Of a stretch of DNA of 64,000 bases, positions 9,049-17,285 are shown in pieces (within the stretch, counting starts at the first letter, position 1; the number at the start of each line of letters is the position of its first letter). The notes under the pieces are model-generated. The model ran no database searches, had not been told where the DNA came from, and saw nothing but the letters and a program-made list of their open reading frames with translations. The DNA is from Acidianus sp. HS-5 (GTDB lineage: Archaea > Thermoproteota > Thermoprotei_A > Sulfolobales > Sulfolobaceae), in assembly GCF_021655615.1 (NCBI RefSeq), contig NZ_AP025245.1, positions 124,001 through 188,000 on the forward strand, read 5' to 3'. The position numbers and the translations under genes are program-made.

Positions 9049-10656
9049 ATGAACTTAAAAATATTAGCAGGTTTCCTTGTGTTGGGAGTAATAATCCTAT
9101 CTGCAATAACTTTCTTTAATTTTACTACCATTGTAGCACAAGACAAGGGAGACATGCAATCCAAAGGTCCAGTAATGTATAATTATGATGAATATAATGG
9201 AACTTATTTTCCACACACCCTAATGGTAGTTTATTATCCATGTAACGCAACATGTGGCAACTTAGGTTTTCCATCAGTGTGGCCAGTAACTAACGGAAAT
9301 CAGTGTCACAACGCAGTAGTAAGCACTACTTGTCAAGCCTTGCTACAAGGAGTGAATTGGCAACTTCCCTTACTGAACTACGTAGGCGGAGTAGCGATAC
9401 CGTTATCAACACCTCCATGCAAATTACCTTGGGCACAGCAATTAGGAGTTAAAGGAGCGTTAGTTTACTATACTCAAATGGTTGGCGAGCCCTTAGGAGT
9501 AACTTTAGCATGTGGGCTACTTTATGCGACAGAAGATAGTATGCCAGGCAGTATAACTGCGATAAACCCTGTAACTGGAAAAATTGTTTGGATGGTAAAT
9601 GGATTAGCAGGGCCTGCAATGAATAATCCAATAGTATATCATGGAATAGTATTTGTTTCAGTAGGAGGAGTATGCTTTACATTCTCGCAGTTTGTCCATT
9701 TTGAACAGCACCAGTACTGTAAGATACACAGAGGTAGGTGCGGAGCTGTTTATGCGTTTAACGCTACTGACGGGCAACTATTATGGATGAGGTTTACTTA
9801 CGGTGAAGCGATGCCAGCCCCAGCAATTTATGACGGAATTTTAGCTTATACTACTGGAGGAGGATGCTTCGTAGGAGTTAATGCGACTACTGGTCAGACC
9901 TTATGGGTTAGCCACTTCCCAGGCTTAATGGGTAACATGGCTAGCGTAAATTACTACGTTTTACCTAACGGAACTCCATTATTCATTGCAGGGTTTACCT
10001 ATACTGCCTCGCCTTACGGCTACATAATAGCAGTAAACGGAATTAACGGCCATGAGGCATGGAACGCGACAATGCCCTCTCCTTTTGTAGGTGCAAATAC
10101 TGGGTTGGGAGATGTAGCTCCAGCAGTTGATCAGAAATTAGGAATAGTTGTTGATAATGATATTGCAAACTTCTCCAACGGATACGTGGATATGGTAACA
10201 TTTGCATTAAACGCTACAAACGGCAAACCATTGTGGGCCGTAAACACTGGTAGAGGGCCTATACCACCTGCATATAAAGGAGGAATGCCATTGATAGTAG
10301 GTAACGTAGTTTATGATGGTAACCCATCATTAGGAACTGTTAATGCAATATGCATATTAACTGGGAGGATATTATGGTCAACTAAATTACCATGCCTGCA
10401 AACTCCTCCAAAGTTCCCTGGAGGACCTAGAGGATCTCCAACATATTATCACGGCTTACTATGGGTTTCAGCAGGACAATATGTTTACGTGATTAATCCT
10501 AAGAACGGAGACCTACTTACGTTCTACTGGATAGGAGGCAGGTTAGGAATAATGAACCCAGTAATTGTAGGAAACACAATGTTCTTATCCAACTCTTACG
10601 GCTGGGTAATAGCGATACCACTATCTCAAATATATCCAGCATATGTATATTATTAA
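9049..10656 (+). CDS. tth: Tetrathionate hydrolase, secreted PQQ-type beta-propeller
   Basis: A 535-aa extracellular enzyme that splits tetrathionate into sulfur/thiosulfate and sulfate at the cell surface. Residues 4-28 form a signal peptide or anchor (hydrophobic run, then TTIVAQDKGD). Propeller blades are marked by AINPVTGKIVWMV, AFNATDGQLLWM, GVNATTGQTLWV, AVNGINGHEAWN, ALNATNGKPLWAV and VINPKNGDLLTF. A GLGD motif with a nearby VDQK (about residues 349-358) is the counterpart of the catalytic Asp region of A. ferrooxidans Tth, by inference. The N-terminal third is rich in cysteine (YYPCNATCGN, NQCHNAVV, TTCQALL), suggesting disulfides. Length fits characterised tetrathionate hydrolases of Acidianus. 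A paralogue lies 2.8 kb upstream on the same strand. Confidence 0.85.
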   Translation: MNLKILAGFLVLGVIILSAITFFNFTTIVAQDKGDMQSKGPVMYNYDEYNGTYFPHTLMVVYYPCNATCGNLGFPSVWPVTNGNQCHNAVVSTTCQALLQGVNWQLPLLNYVGGVAIPLSTPPCKLPWAQQLGVKGALVYYTQMVGEPLGVTLACGLLYATEDSMPGSITAINPVTGKIVWMVNGLAGPAMNNPIVYHGIVFVSVGGVCFTFSQFVHFEQHQYCKIHRGRCGAVYAFNATDGQLLWMRFTYGEAMPAPAIYDGILAYTTGGGCFVGVNATTGQTLWVSHFPGLMGNMASVNYYVLPNGTPLFIAGFTYTASPYGYIIAVNGINGHEAWNATMPSPFVGANTGLGDVAPAVDQKLGIVVDNDIANFSNGYVDMVTFALNATNGKPLWAVNTGRGPIPPAYKGGMPLIVGNVVYDGNPSLGTVNAICILTGRILWSTKLPCLQTPPKFPGGPRGSPTYYHGLLWVSAGQYVYVINPKNGDLLTFYWIGGRLGIMNPVIVGNTMFLSNSYGWVIAIPLSQIYPAYVYY

Positions 10657-10719
10657 GTTATAATTTCTTTTTACTTCTACCTTGTTTTTCTGAGTTTAGG
10701 TATTTTAGTATGAGTACCC

Positions 10720-11453
10720 AAGAAATTCATATTTGGTAAGCCTACAGATGATCCCTTTGATAGGGAAGAAGAAATTAGAACGCTCTTGAACCTAATAAAT
10801 AGAAAGCAACCAGTAAGCGTAATAGGAACAGGGAAGTTGGTAAAACATCAATACTCCTAAAGGTTTTGTCCTCATTAAATGCTCCTCATATTTATATTTC
10901 TGCAGAACATTTTATAGAAGGAAAGAGCTTTGATCTTAAATTATTTCTAATCTCATTTTCTGGGCTAATTGTATCTGAAGTAGTAAAGTTTCTCGATACT
11001 AGAAAGAGAATTGTGTTTGATATTAAAAATAAGGGTAAAAACTAACAACTTTATTAAGGGACTTATTAGGCTATGCAAAACTATGATGTTGCAATTGAAG
11101 AACTTGACGGATTTCCTGCCGGGCTTAACTATTTTGGACTCAGAGCCCTGAACTGTGAAAGAGTTGATGAAAAATGCGTTAAAGACGTGCTAGACAGTAT
11201 GAATCAAGATCCTATTATTAGGAATATCGTATTAGGTGAATACAGAAAATTGAGTAAAAATGCGAGAGCAATTTTTCATTTCTAGTTAAGAAAGGTGGAC
11301 AAGGAAACCTTAGAGGAATAGGAATAAATAAATCTAGCATAAATGAAGGCCTTAAGAGCCTCATAGGTGAAGGGGTTATATATTGAGGGTGAACAGAGGT
11401 GTTTATAAGATTGTAGACCCCGTCTTTGTAAAAATACTTGCTAAGGAAAATTA
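10720..11453 (+). pseudogene. Gutted archaeal AAA ATPase, relic of the gene type at 14.6 kb
   Basis: Joined frames read FGKPTDDPFDREEEIRTLLN, then KQPVSVIGTG, a frameshift, GKLGKTSILLKVLSSLNAPH (Walker A region) and HFIEGKSFDLKLFLISFSG. The Walker B and sensor regions are deleted. The C-terminal winged-helix part resumes at 11073-11285 (IEELDGFPAGLNYFGLRALN) and continues in a third frame to VNRGVYKIVDPVFVKILAKE with a stop at about 11453. The homologous gene at 14617-15744 shows the same order of motifs. Clearly inactive. Confidence 0.8.
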
Positions 11454-11638
11454 ATGGCACATGTAAGAGATAAATATTTATAATTATAATAATTATAAAT
11501 TCAAATAAGCTTATATCTTACATAATTTCACTACGTTCATTATTTATTTCTCTCAAGCTTATTTTAACATATTTTAGGTCTCTTATATAATATCTTTAAT
11601 GAAAGAGTTAAATTCTAGGAAAAAGAAAGTAGAATACA

Positions 11639-12601
11639 ATGTTAAAAGCAATAATGTCCTCAAATCTCAAGGCACTTGATGTAAATGCAACACTTAAAGA
11701 TGCTGCAGAACTAATGGTTTCCTCTGGAATAAGGAGAATTCCCGTCACAGTTGCAGGGAATATTGTTGGAGTAGTTTCAGCTAGAACCGTAGTAAAAGAA
11801 GCTGTAAGCAACCAAAACTGGGCATCAGAAAAGCTCTCAGACCTAGCTAAGCCCGCAATTACTGTAGATCCAGACACTCCTTTTAGGACTGCTGCGAAAA
11901 TAATGGTAAAATATGGTATAGGCTCATTAATAGTTAAGGGACAAGGAATAGTAACTGAAAGAGATTTAGCTAAAGTGATTCCTAGAGTAACAATTCCTGC
12001 AATATCAGTAGGGACTACTAACGTTCTGATTTTACCTTCAGACTCCACTGTAATGGATGCAGCAAAGAGCATGATATCATTAGGCATATCTCACATACCC
12101 GTAAACTCGGGAGCTGACGTAATAGGATTAGTGTCATTGAGGGATGTACTTAAAGCAGTATATGAAGGAAATACAAGCCAAAAGTTATCAGATATAGCAT
12201 CAAAGAGTTTAGTTTATGAAGACATTGATGCTTCGGTGGAAGATATAGCTGATTTAATAGTGTCAAAATACGTAGGTGCAGTTCCATTATTTGAAGGAGA
12301 ACCTAAGGCCGCAAATCTACGCGGAATAATAACCGAATGGGATTTAGTAAGGCTTTACGCTTCAATGGCAAGAGCTCATGTACTGATTAAGGCTGACCCT
12401 TCAAAGATAAGAGGATTAGTTGCTGCACTAATGGCAACTCCAAGAGTTTACGATGTTGCAATAGTTTACGGACCTTACGATTTGCTAGTTACGATAGATG
12501 TTGAGGATCCCGACTTAATAGGAACTACTGTAGTTAATTCTATTGCATCAATGTCTGGAGTTAAGGAAACTACTACGTTGATTGAAGCAGAACAGATATG
12601 A
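11639..12601 (+). CDS. Four-CBS-domain protein with C-terminal RAM (Lrp/AsnC ligand-binding) domain
   Basis: A 320-aa soluble protein. Four CBS motifs follow each other at about residues 1-58, 66-115, 122-176 and 180-235 (for example LKDAAELMVSSGIRRIPV, VMDAAKSMISLGISHIPV). CBS pairs bind adenine nucleotides or S-adenosylmethionine. Residues 243-318 (HVLIKADPSKIRGLVAALMA, then TTLIEA) have the alpha-beta layout of the RAM/Lrp-AsnC effector domain but no DNA-binding domain. The protein is therefore likely an energy-state or amino-acid sensor. A TATA-like box lies near 11583-11592. Its partner is unknown. Confidence 0.8.
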   Translation: MLKAIMSSNLKALDVNATLKDAAELMVSSGIRRIPVTVAGNIVGVVSARTVVKEAVSNQNWASEKLSDLAKPAITVDPDTPFRTAAKIMVKYGIGSLIVKGQGIVTERDLAKVIPRVTIPAISVGTTNVLILPSDSTVMDAAKSMISLGISHIPVNSGADVIGLVSLRDVLKAVYEGNTSQKLSDIASKSLVYEDIDASVEDIADLIVSKYVGAVPLFEGEPKAANLRGIITEWDLVRLYASMARAHVLIKADPSKIRGLVAALMATPRVYDVAIVYGPYDLLVTIDVEDPDLIGTTVVNSIASMSGVKETTTLIEAEQI

Positions 12602-13053
12602 ATCTGCTTTTTTATTACATATTCGAAAGATCTTTTTAAATCAATTATCAACAAGAAGAAATGTGTTATGAAGTCAGTAAACTAGGAAAAAGCATTAATT
12701 TGCTATTATGTAATTCTCATGAAGAATAGAGGAATTCTACTCTTTTAAACGCTTTTCAATCTAAATTTTTAGATATATAAAAATTGATAACTTTTCTTTC
12801 GCAATATTATAATATACATCAAAAAAGTATACTTTTAGGTCATTAAAAATAGATTGTTGTAAGAAGATCTCGAATTAAGAAATTAAAGAATTTACTGAGA
12901 TTTATTCTATAAAATTCAAGGTATTATATTTATCTTGAGAGACGACTCAGGTAGAGAACCCATGTTAGGATTTACTAAAATAGAATGCAGGAATCGCTAC
13001 TAATATTGAATTTTGTACTATGGAAATGCTTTGAAAAATCTTGTCAAAGGGAA
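12602..13053. other. Non-coding stretch, nothing recognised
   Basis: About 450 bp between the CBS protein and the membrane-bound regulator. It is AT-rich with short broken frames. I see no RNA gene, repeat or recognisable relic here. Confidence 0.4.
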
Positions 13054-13063
13054 AGTATTTAAG
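13054..13063 (+). promoter_or_regulatory. TATA box of the membrane-bound regulator gene
   Basis: AGTATTTAAG is centred about 28 nt before ATG 13087, predicting a leaderless transcript. Confidence 0.45.
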
Positions 13064-13103
13064 GACAATTTTACTCAAAAAACTCAATGGAGGACAATTT
13101 TAC
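13062..13103 (+). promoter_or_regulatory. 13-bp direct repeat straddling the regulator start
   Basis: AGGACAATTTTAC occurs at 13062-13074 and again at 13091-13103, one copy just after the TATA box and one within the first codons of the regulator gene. The 29-bp period (about three helical turns) is what an autoregulatory operator would show. Confidence 0.4.
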
Positions 13104-13911
13104 AAGGATTGTAAAAGATAAGACGAGAAGAGAAATATTAATTTATCTTTATAATAAAGGTAAAGCTACATATTCAGATATTTTACATGATATGAATTTA
13201 TCAACAGGCAAACTAAATTACCATTTGAGAGTCCTTCAGCCATTAATAACAAAAGAAAATGAGTATTACATGCTCAATGAAAAGGGAAAGCAATTAGTGG
13301 AAGTGATGCTTAGCTTGGGAAATAATAAAAAGGAATTTGAATATACTAAGTATCTGCCTCAATTTTTGGCAATTACATCATTAATCTTTCTATTTATAGC
13401 TGGTGGGCTCTTGCATCATATACATACATTTTACGTTGTTTATTCCATTTCAATAATACTACTTATAACATCAGCATTTTTTATTTATACTCAAGACGTG
13501 AGTGGCTTGGAGAACGCTATGATATTCCTGTCAATATTGTTCCCTTATGCGTTTTACCTTAACGGTCACATTTATGTATTTTCTTTTTTGCCAGCCTATT
13601 TAATCGTAACATCGTTCATTAAAATTAACTACTATATATATGAATTAATACCTACATTGATATATTATTTTGGAATATTACCTAAATTTATAAACTATAA
13701 TGAAAGGCTCATGAGCATTTTATGGGGTATTATACTAGTAATTGACGCGTTATCGAGTTTTTCATACTCTTATCTAATAGACTTAACACCGTTAATGCTA
13801 GGTATGTCTACACTGATTAGTAGAGAATCAATGCAAAATTATAAGGCTCTCTTCATACTTACGTTGATAGTAATTATAGGTGGCGTAGTGTTCAAAATGT
13901 TCATTCTGTAG
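13087..13911 (+). CDS. Membrane-bound winged-helix transcription regulator
   Basis: A 274-aa protein. Residues 1-75 form an ArsR/MarR-type winged helix (IVKDKTRREILIYLYNKGKA, then TYSDILHDMNLSTGKLNYHL as the recognition region). The rest is six to eight hydrophobic helices. Proteins with a cytoplasmic DNA-binding head and a membrane tail are common in Sulfolobales and are thought to pass envelope signals directly to promoters. The closest potential target is its own promoter, which carries a direct repeat. Confidence 0.75.
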   Translation: MEDNFTRIVKDKTRREILIYLYNKGKATYSDILHDMNLSTGKLNYHLRVLQPLITKENEYYMLNEKGKQLVEVMLSLGNNKKEFEYTKYLPQFLAITSLIFLFIAGGLLHHIHTFYVVYSISIILLITSAFFIYTQDVSGLENAMIFLSILFPYAFYLNGHIYVFSFLPAYLIVTSFIKINYYIYELIPTLIYYFGILPKFINYNERLMSILWGIILVIDALSSFSYSYLIDLTPLMLGMSTLISRESMQNYKALFILTLIVIIGGVVFKMFIL

Positions 13912-14205
13912 TAAAGATCTCATATTCAGTACAATCAAACTTGACGAGAGTATAATTTATGAAGCTATTAGCTAATTTGATATTGCAGTTCCATATTTGA
14001 TAAGAGGAGTGACAGAACGATATTAAGGCCTTATGCATCAATGCTAGGAGTTAATGAACAGATTTTTCAACTATAAGTAACTTATACAAAACTTCAATTA
14101 TATTATGTTTTTGTAACATGAGACGGGGAAAATCTAGATAGCTTGTTATTTCGCTCTTATGTCAGAGGGGATTATACAACCTAGGACGATATAGGCGTTC
14201 TAATA

Positions 14206-14446
14206 GTTTCTGACGTATTCCCCAAGCATCCAATGGGAGGTTTTGCAAGGTCTTATAATATGAAATATCCATAAGCCATGCCCATGGCAATGAATACTTA
14301 GGTTTTTAAAGAAGCTTACAGAAGGTTCTACTTTTATCCTATAGAAGATAGTAAAATCCTGTGCAGTGACGAGAAGTTCAAAATGAAGTTCATGATAAAT
14401 ATAGGGAAGTTAGGAAAGAAGTTTAGAAGAAAAGGAAAGCTTTGGT
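14206..14446 (+). pseudogene. Unrecognised coding relic in the gap 13912-14580
   Basis: The gap holds no intact gene. One plus-strand frame reads IGVLIVSDVFPKHPMGGFAR followed by SYNMKYP and, after stops, AYRRFYFYPIEDSKILCSDE then KFKMKFMINIGKLGKKFRRK. The frame is interrupted by at least three stops. It looks like a former gene but I cannot name it. Confidence 0.35.
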
Positions 14447-14580
14447 AAGTGTAGTTAAGTTGCTAATCTGAAAATATCTATTAAGACTTCAATATGGTTT
14501 TTGATATATTATTTAGGAAAAATTTGAGTGTGCTAACTACGCTGTCTTAACATCTCTAGTATTGCAAAAAGATAAATAGT

Positions 14581-14605
14581 TGGTACCAACAATTTGTTGG
14601 TACCA
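14581..14605. promoter_or_regulatory. 25-bp palindrome with two GGTACC cores ahead of the ATPase gene
   Basis: TGGTACCAACAA (14581-14592) is followed by a single T and its perfect reverse complement (14594-14605). Each arm itself contains the palindrome TGGTACCA. It lies about 12 bp upstream of where the conserved ATPase reading frame begins. An operator for a dimeric regulator or a mobile-element end are both possible. Confidence 0.55.
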
Positions 14606-14616
14606 GCAAAGTGTGA

Positions 14617-15744
14617 TTCACCTATGGTCCACCAACTGATAATCCTTTCGGAAGGGATGAGGAAATTTCCGCTCTTATTAAGTTAATGAAAGCCGGGCAA
14701 CCAGTTAGCCTTATTGGACCTAGAAGAATAGGTAAGACCTCAATTTTGCTCGCTTCTCTTAAGAGATCTGACTTACCTTATACTCTTATATCTGTCGAGG
14801 ATTTCCTAAAAGGAGAAAAAGGTTTTAATTTTCCAGAGTTCCTTTCTGCTTATATCAGTAAAATCTTACTTGCTCTTTACCCCTTCTCCGGTCATGTATT
14901 TAAGGTTGAGGAGAAAGTAAAGAGCTACTTGAAAGTACTGAGAGATCTACTAGGGGCTGTAAAGATATCTTTCAATATTCCGGAAGTTACTGGGCTAATA
15001 GAAGTGATTCTCGATAAGGGAGAGAAAGGAAAAGACTTATCAGAGGAATTTTCAAGGGCTTTAGAATTGCCAGAAATTCTAGCTGAGAAGTTTGACGTTA
15101 GACTCATTATAGCAATAGATGAGTTCCAATACTTAAATCTAGCAAAGCAATCAGTGCCAGAAATCTTTCACGTTATGAGGAGTAAGTGGCAGTTCCAAAA
15201 GAGAGTATCGTATGTAATCTCGGGTTCTGCAGTAGGCATACTAAAGGAGATAATGAGTTCTAGAAACCAACCATTTTATCAGTATTTTTACGCTATTAGA
15301 GTTTCTCCTTTCTCCAGGGAGGTTTCCAGAAAATTCCTTAAGAAAGGGTTTGAAGAAGATGGAGTAAACGTAAGTGAAAGCGACATAGAAAAGATAGTTG
15401 AGTTCGTAGATGGTTTTCCTGCTTGGCTAAACTTAGTTGGAATAAAAGTAGAGTTGATAAAAGATGTGGAAAAAGTTTTATCCTCTTTACCCTCTGACGA
15501 TAATGTTATATCGACAATAGAAGGTGACTTAAATAAGCTTTCCCCAACTGCTAAAAGTGTTTTAAGAAAACTTGCGAAGTTAGGCTGTAAAGGGTCTCCA
15601 AAAGATTTAGGAGATAATGAGTGGAGCGTACAGAGAGGATTGAAACAACTAATGAGATACGGTTACGTTGAGAGGGAAGATAAAGGTATTTATAAAATTG
15701 TAGACCCTATGGTAATTCATTATCTTATTGCAAGGTCTAGTTAG
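14617..15744 (+). CDS. Archaeal AAA ATPase with C-terminal winged helix; start codon apparently lost
   Basis: STAND/SWACOS-type ATPase of the archaeal ATPase family. The first ATG in frame is 14686 (352 aa). However, the conserved N-terminal motif GPPTDNPFGRDEEI is encoded upstream, from 14617, directly after an in-frame TGA, with no ATG, GTG or TTG between. Walker A is GPRRIGKTS and Walker B is LIIAIDEFQYL. A sensor region (YVISGSAVGIL) and a C-terminal winged helix (about residues 280-350, ending VDPMVIHYLI) follow. Either the start codon was damaged, leaving an N-terminally shortened protein from 14686, or a non-standard start is used. The gutted homologue at 10.7-11.5 kb is a relic of the same family. 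Such ATPases often travel with mobile regions. Confidence 0.8.
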   Translation, partial: FTYGPPTDNPFGRDEEISALIKLMKAGQPVSLIGPRRIGKTSILLASLKRSDLPYTLISVEDFLKGEKGFNFPEFLSAYISKILLALYPFSGHVFKVEEKVKSYLKVLRDLLGAVKISFNIPEVTGLIEVILDKGEKGKDLSEEFSRALELPEILAEKFDVRLIIAIDEFQYLNLAKQSVPEIFHVMRSKWQFQKRVSYVISGSAVGILKEIMSSRNQPFYQYFYAIRVSPFSREVSRKFLKKGFEEDGVNVSESDIEKIVEFVDGFPAWLNLVGIKVELIKDVEKVLSSLPSDDNVISTIEGDLNKLSPTAKSVLRKLAKLGCKGSPKDLGDNEWSVQRGLKQLMRYGYVEREDKGIYKIVDPMVIHYLIARSS

Positions 15745-15807
15745 TTGATACTGCACTTTCAAATTTTCCTAAAAAATCTCATCTTGAGCTCTCCCTAATC
15801 TACGCAA

Positions 15808-16362
15808 TCAATTGAATTCACTCTTTTCTAGCTTTAAACCAAGACTTTCAGCTATCTTTATATCAGCAGTTACATCTTCTTTTTTAAATGACTGAATAAC
15901 GTAAGAGCCTATAATATTGTCGTTATACCTTGTCTGTGGTTTAAGTAAATAGTATTTTGTCTTCTTTTGCGGTATTCTTATCTTATTTACATCAATCAGT
16001 TCAGTTGTTATTTTGGCATTTGGGAAAATTTCCTTTAGGATCTTTTCTCCAATTTCTGCGTTTGACTTTTCCAGCTCTTGAAGGGAGGAGAAGTTGATGT
16101 TCCTAAACTGTGAAACCAGTTTTTCCTCGATTTCTTCGTCAACTTCCTTGCCATCTTTTATTGTTGAGTTAACTAATTTCATTGCAGCACAGTCTGTGTG
16201 AGGTAAGAAGACTACTTCATCAAGTTTTAGCTCCTTCAGTGTGTCTTTTAACTCATAGACGTTTGCTCCGGCATTTCTTATTATCAGATCTCCTTCTTCC
16301 TTTACACTCTTCATTACTTCTTCACTTAGCCTGTAGTCCATACAGGAAATAATTAGACGCAT
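15808..16362 (-). CDS. Beta-type carbonic anhydrase-like protein
   Basis: A 184-aa protein that keeps zinc-ligand motifs of beta-carbonic anhydrases: CMDYR (C7, D9, R11) and HTDC (about 56-59). RNAGANVYE follows the first motif as in the family. The middle region (about 70-150) diverges, so activity on CO2 is probable but not assured; some relatives act on CS2 or COS in Acidianus. It lies downstream of the molybdoenzyme operon on the same strand with a 65-bp gap, so it may be its last gene or separately transcribed. Confidence 0.65.
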   Translation of the reverse strand: MRLIISCMDYRLSEEVMKSVKEEGDLIIRNAGANVYELKDTLKELKLDEVVFLPHTDCAAMKLVNSTIKDGKEVDEEIEEKLVSQFRNINFSSLQELEKSNAEIGEKILKEIFPNAKITTELIDVNKIRIPQKKTKYYLLKPQTRYNDNIIGSYVIQSFKKEDVTADIKIAESLGLKLEKSEFN

Positions 16363-16427
16363 ATAAGAAAAAAGGAGAGGTAGTTTAAATTTTTTAAATT
16401 AAATAAACATTCTTTCCATGTTCTCGG

Positions 16428-16820
16428 CTAACTATTGTAAAGGTATGTAAAAACTAGGTAGGCCGAGTTCTTTACTCTAAGTATTGTCTCAAGAAGTTCA
16501 TTTTTAGTTAAATCTGAAAAAACTAGCTTTGCGATGTTTATCTCTTTAGGCTTATCCTGCGGAGTTAAATAAAATTCTACATTCATTCTCATTAGATCTA
16601 ACATAACCTCCTTAAGCTTAGATTTATCCACGCTATCACTAAGTTCTACTGCAGTAGTTATAATATAATACTTAGAATTAGGCTGAGGTCTCATTATTGC
16701 TACTGATGGACCGCCTAAAGGTGGAGAAATGTTTACTTGGAAATATACATTAGATTTTTCTTGTTCAACCTTCATTCCAAGTTCTGTTAGCCAATTAATT
16801 ATCTCTACATCAGAAGCCAT
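16428..16820 (-). CDS. DUF2299-like small protein
   Basis: A 130-aa alpha/beta protein. The pattern (NWLTELGMKVEQEKSNVYFQ, then MNVEFYLTP) fits DUF2299 proteins of unknown function found across archaea. It is adjacent to the preceding operon gene with no gap, so it is translationally linked to the molybdoenzyme cluster. No catalytic residues or metal ligands stand out. Confidence 0.5.
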   Translation of the reverse strand: MASDVEIINWLTELGMKVEQEKSNVYFQVNISPPLGGPSVAIMRPQPNSKYYIITTAVELSDSVDKSKLKEVMLDLMRMNVEFYLTPQDKPKEINIAKLVFSDLTKNELLETILRVKNSAYLVFTYLYNS

Positions 16821-17285
16821 TTAAGTACACCTAGGTGAGTAATATAGTCCTTCCTCAATTTTATGTTTAGAAGTAGAGTTTACGTATTCCATAAGAGATC
16901 TATAATGTAATGGAATTAAGTACGATTTACCACCATTAATAGTGGACAGATCGTACTCAGTTTTACTCGCAGTTACGAAAAACCATGTGGGTGAATTTAC
17001 TATCTTAGAAATTCTCTTAAATTCTGTGAAGTCAATAACGTTAGTTACGAAGGCATCGACATTGTATCTCATTAATATTTTCTTAACTTCTATTTTATCT
17101 AATACTGATGAGAAGACGAAAATCCTGAATCTGTAACTGAGTTCCTCGATAGAAAATAAGTCGTCTAAGATAACATCATACCTTGTTTTTACATCTATTT
17201 TTCTTCCATCATATAGGAGATAAACTAGTTCTTCAATGTTATTGAATTTTAGAAATGCGGTTGTGCTTATAACTTGAGGGATCAT
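16821..17285 (-). CDS. Uncharacterised operon protein downstream of the FeS subunit
   Basis: About 154 aa from the ATG at 17285. A further ATG at 17309 is in frame, but the 17285 start gives the classic ATGA overlap with the preceding FeS gene and is preferred. It is an alternating alpha/beta protein without Cys clusters, transmembrane helices or a signal peptide. I do not recognise the family. Its tight position inside the molybdoenzyme operon suggests an assembly or regulatory role. Confidence 0.6.
   Translation of the reverse strand: MIPQVISTTAFLKFNNIEELVYLLYDGRKIDVKTRYDVILDDLFSIEELSYRFRIFVFSSVLDKIEVKKILMRYNVDAFVTNVIDFTEFKRISKIVNSPTWFFVTASKTEYDLSTINGGKSYLIPLHYRSLMEYVNSTSKHKIEEGLYYSPRCT

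Noticed and set aside
11608..12087. Minus-strand frame opposite the CBS protein
   Set aside because: Its composition mirrors the CBS coding frame and shows no family features.
15808..16362. Calling this gene a CS2/COS hydrolase
   Set aside because: The beta-carbonic anhydrase ligands are visible, but nothing in the sequence allows a decision between CO2 and CS2/COS as substrate.
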